From assembly GCA_029721435.1 (NCBI GenBank), contig CM056573.1, positions 6,005,501 to 6,069,500 on the forward strand: a stretch of 64,000 nucleotides of DNA, in the 5' to 3' direction. Made by a program: the position numbers and the translations under genes. This DNA comes from Gymnothorax reevesii. Its lineage: Eukaryota; Chordata; Actinopteri; Anguilliformes; Muraenidae. How positions within the stretch are numbered: position 1 is the stretch's first letter; every line of letters starts with the position of its first letter. Below, piece after piece: positions 11,301 to 20,300 of this stretch. Below the pieces are notes generated by a model. It did no database searches. It was not told the origin of the DNA and saw only the letters and a program-made list of their open reading frames with translations.

Positions 11301-14300
11301 GACATTATTTATTTACTTACTTAGGAAAAAAGATGGTGCATATTAATGAACATTCACATGTAAATATGCCAGATTACAGCCACAGGCTAATTTCCATCTG
11401 TAGGCCCTTGGCAGGTTGATGTTACAGCGAGTCAATGGAATGAAGATGTGACAAACATTACTTTTTTCATCACAGAAATGTTCATTACTTTACTGTTGTT
11501 CGGCATACAGTACCAATGTTAAATTAGCTTGTAGTTGTTGTCCTTAGTTGGTCAGCATTCATTTCTGTTAGAAATTGGTTGATAACTGGTCCCTTTGTGG
11601 TATCTTTCCATAGTTGTATCCGTGCAAAATTGATGCACAATCCGCAAAGAAAAGGTTCAATTTCATTCCAGCTCAAAAAATCATCGGCGATGGCCATATT
11701 GGGAATCAGTGAATTCCCCCCACCCTAAAATCGGTCTCGAAAATCCCATATTGATCGGGCACTAATCACAACGTAACATGTTGACACTTATGTCCAATAA
11801 GTGGCTTTTTTGATGCACTCTCAAACGAAGCTGGGTAGAGCGGAGGCATGGAAGTGTTTGGTAAGTGCATTTTGCCATGTCGAAGAGAGAGGGCGTTTTC
11901 TTCTGTGTGAAGGCAAATTTCCTTTGTGTGGAATTATTTGGTTAGACTAGGTGAAAAATCAGTGGTTAAAATAAATGTATACCACTATTCCGCAGAAGCA
12001 CAACCTCAGCCTTTTATTGTGTTCCCTTCATTTCATGGAGGATTTTTTGATGAAATCACATTCGGTTGTAATTTGAGGAATTAAAAAATTCATTCATCAG
12101 TTCTGAATAATTGGCTTTAGGGTTTTTGGTCCGTATGTTCAGGGGGACGATGGCCCAGTGCACTAGAGATCAGGTGGTTCGCTCACTGGGAAATCAAGGC
12201 ACAGCACCATAGATTTTTTTGTTAATATCCATTTACTGAATAAAGCTCATATTATTCCTTTATCATATTGAATACTTCACTTTAGGCATTTTCCGTTCTC
12301 AGGTTATTTCTGTATTTTATCATGGTTGTCAAATACGCATTTGATCGCACCATTAACCCCATGCTGTCCGCCCTTCGTCCAGCTATTGGTGCAGTGAAAC
12401 GTATCCAAATACTTGGGGCTATCTATGCAGATTACCATAATCAACTGTGGTAAGAAGTGCATGTGTGGGGATAGTGTCACAGGATGTTGCAGTGTGTTGC
12501 GGAGAGTCGCCGTAACTCACGGAGAATTACTGAGTGGGAGACGTGGTGGCGCAGTGGTTAAATGCGCTGATCTGAGGATCGAAAGGTCCTGACTGTGGCT
12601 TCTTGTTGTATTTTTGACAAAAATCCTCAGTCCTATTGCCTCGCTCCACCCATGTGTATGATTGGGTCCTAGCAAATTGTCAGGAGCCGGGCGGTAACCT
12701 GCGACGGCCTGACATCCCATCCAGGGGGAGTAGCGTGACTTCCAGGTGCTGCATGCTTTGGAAATGAGAGATGAGCGCCGGTCTGACGGGGCACCCGCCT
12801 TGGGACTGACTATACTGTTTACCTGCCCACTGAGTGAATCACTGAGAGTATTGTTGTGAGTTATGGCTCTCTGGTTCTGTGAGCCCTGTTTCTCAAGTGC
12901 TGATTCAGCTCCGCCCCCCACAGAGATGAGCGTGAGGAGAGGGAGGGGGCCGAGGACGAAGACCCGGAACATTCTATCATGGGGACCAAAGTGAAGGTAA
13001 AGTACGGGCGCGGGAAAACCCAGAAGATCTACGAGGCCAACATCAAGAGCACGGAGACGGACGACGGGGAGGTTCTGTACCTGGTGCATTACTACGGCTG
13101 GAACGTCAGGTGAGAGGGGGGATGGGCCTACTGACACACACAGACACAGACACAGACACAGACACAGGTAACTCTATCCGCGATATGTTTACAATGGAAT
13201 TTTACATGAAATAAAACTCTGCCCAGACTTCCTGTAATTGGACTGCGGGGAAAAGACTGATAATGACTTTCAGAGCATTTTTATCGTGGAGCTTCAGAGT
13301 GGGAATGAAGCTCGCCTAAAAATAGAAAGATGCCTGCGGCGCATTAACATGGAAAAGCAGCATTGAAAAGTCCTCCGATCATTAAAAATATTAATAAAAC
13401 GGGCTCCCTTCGCGGATAATGTGTTTGGTGAAATCAGCCCCTAACCTGACTGAATACATTTTTCGAGCCCTGATTCGGAGTTAGCGAAGCAAAGCTGTCC
13501 TTGTTATCGTTTACTTATCGCTTCAGTCGCTGCAGGACTTCACCAACACGCCTCTTCCGTTACAGGTACGACGAGTGGGTGAAAGCCGACCGCATTATCT
13601 GGCCCGTCGACAAAGCGGGAACCAAGCGAAAACCGAAGAAGAAGGGGAAGGTAAGGGGGGGTTTGGGGGTGAAAGAATTTTGCCCAGATGCCCTCTGCGT
13701 CCGGAGAGCAGGGTTTGGGAGGTGAAGAGGTGTTACAGCACCGTGTGAAAGTCTTGGGCAATCTGCACTTTTATCCTCTCGAGGGCTAAATGCTGCCATC
13801 ATTGCTCAATGATGGATATCAAAAGATATCAAAATCAAAGCTGTTGAAGACCTATCATGTGATAACTTGTCTAATAAACAAGTCGCCACATGCTAGGTTT
13901 TCAACAGCAAAGATAAAGTTACATTTTTTTTTAATTTATTTTAGCACTCTGAGGGTTAAAAATTTAAATCTAGCTGCAGTTGTCCACCTTTTGTTTTCCG
14001 CATTAATGTTGCTGAAGATCAAAAGTAAATTTGAAAATCTAAATGGGAATTCAATCAATAGTTTTGTTAATATAAATATTTGCATTTCACGAAAGGCAGT
14101 AGATTCAGATATAGCAGTCTGGACAGAGCGCTGATATCAGCATCATCATGGCTGTTTGTAATTTCTTGGAGGGAGAGACTCAAGTGAGACAGTCAGTCTG
14201 CAGAAGAACGATGGCAAGTTCTCCGCTCTGATTGGAACAAGCAAGAAGCCAATCATCTTATAAAACTGTAGTGCAACAGGACAGTGTCCCAAATTCTCAG

Positions 14301-17300
14301 TGCGAAGGGTAGTCACACCAAATATTTGTTTGTTTTAGTCTTTAACAATTAACAGCCCTGTATCGCACATTTCTCGATTATTAGAAACTTTTAAATTCAT
14401 TATTTTTGCGGGGATATTTGACCAATGATACAGCATTAAATTTGCCTGAGACTCTTGCCCAGCGCTGTACCTCAGCCCTGCTCTCTCCGACAGAGTAAGG
14501 AGGAGGGAGAGAGGGAGGAGCGCGCGGAGAAGGAGGAGGAGAGGCAGGTGAAGACGGGGGCGAAGAGGGGCCGCCCCCCACTCAGGTCCACCCCTCCCAG
14601 CATGCCTCAGGGCGCGCCCAAGACTCTCAGCGGCGAGCGACACCCCGCGGGGAAGAGCAGCAGGCTGTCGGACTCCCTGGCTCTGCCCAACGGAGAGGGT
14701 AAGGGGGGGGGGGGGGGGGTGTGTGGGTCGTGGGCTGCTATACCTGTGACGCAGCTGTGCTCATCGTCTCCACGGTTTTCAATGCTGGAAACTTTGGTCG
14801 CCACATTTATTGCCTCGCATTTCGGCATCCTTTACACAGACGGCAAATAACCTGCGGAATGATAAGACGAGCCCCCTGAAAAATTTGACTCCTGAGTAGA
14901 AAACTTTGACTTCAGCAGTTTGCAAACGATACATTGACGCGCAGTCTTATGAAATCCCCCACCTTTACAAAGCGTCCCGATAACGGGTCAGTTTGAATAG
15001 AAATTTCTTGGGTGACGATAATATTTTCGGGTGACAGGTTTCTGGGAGCAAGAAGAGAATGTTGAATTTTTTTGATGCAGGCGGAGAAGCCTTTTCAGTC
15101 AGGTTATGCATGAACTGCTGACTGTAGGCTCACTTCAGGATGAGATGTGGCTCACAGGCTGATGCCGAGGTGCTGCTAGCGGTCCCAACAGAATGCTAAA
15201 GTTTTCTGGAAAGCGCGATAAGCGAAATTCACTCGCGTGTTATTTCAATCACAAAACTTTCCTGATATGAATGTAACTACTGATAGGATTAGTTGGCTTT
15301 TTTTGGCTTTTGCTATAACCAACTTTAAATGAAAAACTTGCAAAATTTTGAAATGCTGTGGTGACTATAGGAGCGACTACACCATCTTTTTCTTTCTTTT
15401 TTTTTTTCCCTCCCAAAAGTGGCCATTTAATGACTTGCTGCTTGTATTGATGTGGGTGTTGAAATACATCAGCAAAATTAATGTTTCGGCCTAGTAGAGG
15501 GAAAGTATGAATTGCTGGTAAAATGTTAATGGTATTATGCAATTTTATTTTAGAACGTTGTTTTTAGTTTTCTGGCGACTATTATAATGACTGTTATATT
15601 GCTTGACATGACCTGGCATTGATTTGAAATGAAGAGCAGGAGTTCTCAGTTCATGTCGAGCACCCTGGAGTATTGAAGTTATGCATAAGTGTCCTTACGT
15701 TGACTGAATTGCTGCTCCTCTTTGTTGCCATGGAAACCCCTGGGTGACTCTTGTCTGCCTCCATAGGAACGCCACGCAGGCGCACCAGGAGAACGTCTGG
15801 ACCATACGACTCCGACCGAGGTTCCAACGGTCAGTAACCTTGAATAAAATCTCAGTCTTGCTTTTGACTGCAATAAGACTAGAACTTTAGTGGTATGTGT
15901 CAACGTTAACCCAGCATATGATTTGACACAGTTAGCAGTATTAACTTGCTAGTGGAAAATATTGAGGTGTTTCATATTGAGTGGTGGGTTACCTTTGCTA
16001 TATTGGGTGTTTAGGTGGGCTTGAGGGTACAAGAAGTGTTTTTGATTGAAAACAATGAAGTACAGCAAGGATTTCAATCCTTCCTTATAGTGCCTGACCG
16101 ATATAGAGTCAATGACACCGAGGCCAATACCGATTTTAGGGTGTGGGGTATTCACCAATCACAGATATGGGGACCAATGGTGAAATCCGATTATGTTTAT
16201 ATGAATATTCGCCTCTAGCTAGTCACTTTTTTCAGCAATGTGCTGCGTTGATGCTTGGGGACTCAAAAAATAGACAATGTTTCAACTCTTAATTAAAATT
16301 GTTGACCAGGATTTGGCTGGCTGATGTGATTGAGATGACTTTCCCCTCGCTGCTCTAGAGTCGGGGAACTCTTCAGAAGAGAGTGACGGAGAAGATTCTC
16401 CAGATAAACGCTCTGGCCGAGCCGAAAGCATGGACCCCGCCACGGCGCGTCAGCAGGAAGAGGAGGAGCGGCGTACGGAGGAGGGCCGGGCCGCGGAGCA
16501 GGGGGAAGAGCGCGGTGAGGCTGAGGAGCCGGCCGAGGAGCCGGCTGCAGTCAGCAGCCCTCAAACGCCTCCTCGGCTGGGGCAGGCCGAGCTCCAGGAG
16601 GAGGCGCCGCAGACGAGAGAGGAGCAGACGAAAGAACAGCAACCGAGTTCCGCCGCCACGTCGCCGCCCGAATGGGAGGGGGAGCGTTCGCCCAGATCCA
16701 AAGGCCGACGGAGCCGCTTGAGAGACCCGGGGCCCAGTCCGCAGGCGGAAGTCGAGGCTCCCTGCCCCTCCACCCCAAAAAAGTTGGAGGAGTCTCCAGA
16801 ACCCCCTCGATGCCTCCCCCCGTCCCATTCTTGGCAGAACGACTCGGACACGGACTCGGCCACCGAGGAGATCTGCCTGGAGGACCGCAGGCTGCCGAAG
16901 CGCAAGGCCGCCGAGCAGAGAACTCCAGAGAAGAAGATTCGGGTTTCAGATCGACGGGAGGAAGCGAGTCCCGTTTCCCCAGAGAAGAGGATGGAGCCCG
17001 CTCTGAAAGAGGGGGTGGAGTTGAGGGCCGAGACACCCGCCCGTGTCCTGGAAGTGGAGGCGAGGCCCGGGGCGGAGCCTCTAGGCGAGGAGGTGCGGCT
17101 CGCGGGTGAGGAGAGGGAGATGGGGACGAGCCCTGAGGACGAGCTGCTGGCCCAGATGGGTCCGGAGTCGCTGATGTGCCACGAGGTCGACCTGGACGAC
17201 CTGGACGAGAAGGACAAGCCGAGCGGGGAGGAGCTGCTCGCGATGATGCGGTGCGAGGAGAAGCTACGGCCGACCCCACCCTCACATCTTCTTCACCACT

Positions 17301-20300
17301 CCCACCATCACCACCACCTCCATCACCACTCCCACCCACACCCACACCTGGGCTTCTCTCCGGCCCCCACGCACAGCCCCGGCGAGTCCCCCAGCATCAA
17401 GAGCGAGAGCGACGCCACCATAGAGGTCGACAGCGTCGCAGAGTCTCAGGAGGGCCTCTGCGAGAGCGAGTCGGCTAACGGTTTCGACGCCAGCACCAGC
17501 TCCCCAAACTCCAGCATCTCGCTGCAGGACCGAGAGGCCAAGGACCGAGGTGGGTAACCCCGCATAGATCTGCTGATACTTGCAAAACAAACTCTGTTAG
17601 CCACGTCTTGCACTTCACTGCAGAATGCCAAGAAATGAGTTATGATTCAACGTCCTCAAATGCAGCGATGACACATAGAAAGCTACACGATCATGTGTTG
17701 AGACTCTGCTAAGAGACTGAGAAATGAGAAATAATATTTTGATTCTTTGGGTCTTTCGGCAAGTTTCCAGTGTAATCGTGTACCGAGGTTCATGATTCAC
17801 CGAACAAGAGCTGCAGTAACCTGCAGAATTGAAGGATTTGGTATTGGTATTGAACATTTTGAAATGATACCCAGGCCTGCTGAGGAGTTTCATGGCTGTC
17901 ACGAAGTCGGAAAGTACTGAGATTTTGTGCGGGGGCCTCAAATACTGATCGTACACAAGGAAATACACGGTTTTCTTAACCCCTTAAACTTCAACTTTTC
18001 ACTTCAGTTTTCCCCTCACCAAGTTCAGAATAAAGCTTTTTTTTACCCAACGAACGCAAGCTAATTCGGCCATAATGGTGACTAAGCGAGTGAATCATGA
18101 TCCTTCCATGCTCAATATCTCAAGAATGGCACCAGCCATTACTGTATAACTTTGTACATTAATAGATATTGTGTAGCAGATGAGCTAATTAAAATTTGGT
18201 TGAATTTGTGAAGTAGCACCAGACTAAATTAATATGCAAAAACGCTCCATATTGCACGGTCCTTTACAGTCCGGTAGGATCGCACGTTGCTTCTGTAAGT
18301 TAGCTTGCCAACCAAGCTTGCATGCACATTAATAAAATGATTACTGATTCAGTCATAGCTTGATGAAGGCTCGATTTCACCAGTAGTTGTGCTAGCGATT
18401 TTTGTTTCCTGTTTCTGGCTCCGTAGAGTGTACTGCATGAACATTAGTTACCTTCATTTCACGTCTACAGTAACCAACTAGCTAGCTACAGAGCTACATA
18501 AAACAGTGACGTTGAGCAGCCCGTTTTTCAGGTAGCTCTGTTGCTGGCTAAAGTAGACGTCAAATTATGCCGGCTGCATCACAGGGTCAACAATCCAGTA
18601 AGATTATAAGTTGCTTGTCTCATATTATAGGATGATGTGACATACATACTCTGTGTTTGCTGGCTACAGCGCTTGAATGAAGCTACATCACACTTAATGA
18701 GGGAAATATTCAAACCAAAGACGCCATATTTTTATGGCCAAAGCATTACATCAAATGGAAAATATTTAGATCTCGTGCATTTTGAAAACCTTAGGATCTC
18801 CACTTAAATTTAGAATAATCCTGAAGTTCCACAGGTTTAATATGTAGCTTTTAGGGTGTATTGTGTATTTAGAAAAATGTATTTAAAAAAAAAAGAATAA
18901 ATAAAGACGTGTGAGTGTTTGTGTTTTTGAGTGCGTTTGCCTTTTCTGCCGAACTTGCATGTCGTGTTCGCAGTGTTGAGGCTCTGGTGTCCTGCTGTCG
19001 TCCGCAGGTCAGAAGAGGTCGATGGAATGCCACTCGGGCTCCTCCGCCAAGAAACAGAAGAGGAGTCAGAAGCGCTCGAGCGCTGCGTCGAAAGAGAAGA
19101 ACGGGGCAGGTGAGTGTCGCTGCGTCTCTGGCTCAAACTCGTGCCGCTCTTCGAGAGCCTGTGAGGAGGTGACGGTTTTGGAGGAGTCTGTGAAGAAAAA
19201 TCTTAGTTCAGAATTTCCGTGCCGTTTAGACACATCTTGGTGCATTCTGGGAAATATCTTAAAAATTTGCCAGCTAAGCAGTGTAACACTCATACGTGGC
19301 TTTTTGTGCCGAGCTTTACAGCAGTGGAGAACAAAAACTTAGGGCTTTTAAAATTGGCTTGAATGAAGCAAGACATTTGTACTATTTACTCTGTGGTAAC
19401 TACAAGGCTCCTGTAGTGTCTCCGTCCCCTGCAGGACATGCCATGCAGTACTGGGACAGGTTTTCACAATGCAGTGAGGTAGGCTACATCGATAGAAAAA
19501 CAGTCGTACATTATTCTGTTGTACTTCCTTCAGAATGCTCACTTCCTCCCCCTTGTGGGCTGCTGTGGACCTATTTTGCTTTGTGAGATTATGATTGTTG
19601 ATTATAACCAATACTAATGTGACCATATATCAAAAACATTAAGATGGAGTGGAAAATTACTACAGTCCATAAATAGTTGGACAGTAACAAAATTGCTCAT
19701 TTTATCTGTTTACTTGCAGTATGTTGGAGTTGAAATGGGTTGGTTAGCTAATATTTTTCCTGCAATGGTTAAACGTCTCATCTGTTACTGATGCTCTATT
19801 GTGAATAAAGTGTCAGTTTATGAGATCATTGCATTCTGTTTTTATTGACATTTTACGCAGCATCCCAACTTTGGAATTGGGGTTGTATCAGAGATGAGGC
19901 CAAATCAAAAATTTGGTGCATTCTTAAATAGGATGAACATTCTGGTAACACAGGACCACCAGAATATCAGGGAAAATAGTTGTGTTGGTAAAATTAAAGG
20001 TAAACGTCTGGGACTGATGGGCATTTTGGTGGCGAAGGAGCCAAAAGCAGTTAAACTGTTGCCCCTCAAAACATGTATGCACCTGACTGGATGTCCTAAC
20101 CTTTGACCTCATCTGTCCCCCGCCCCCCCCCTAGGGCACAGCAGCGACAGCGAGGACTTGCCGGTCATGGACACCTCCAGTAAAATGTCTCCAGTGAAGC
20201 ATTCAGTCGTGTCCAAGGCCCAGAAGCTGTCTCGCTCCCCGGGAGGCGACGGAGACAAAGAGAAGCACAGGGAGAAATCGGCCTTCCCCTCTCCGCGCAC

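Noticed and set aside
16551..17345. Long minus-strand and alternate-frame open frames over the large arid4a exon
   Set aside because: They are shadows of a GC-rich real exon, with Pro/Ser/Arg-rich translations and no family match.
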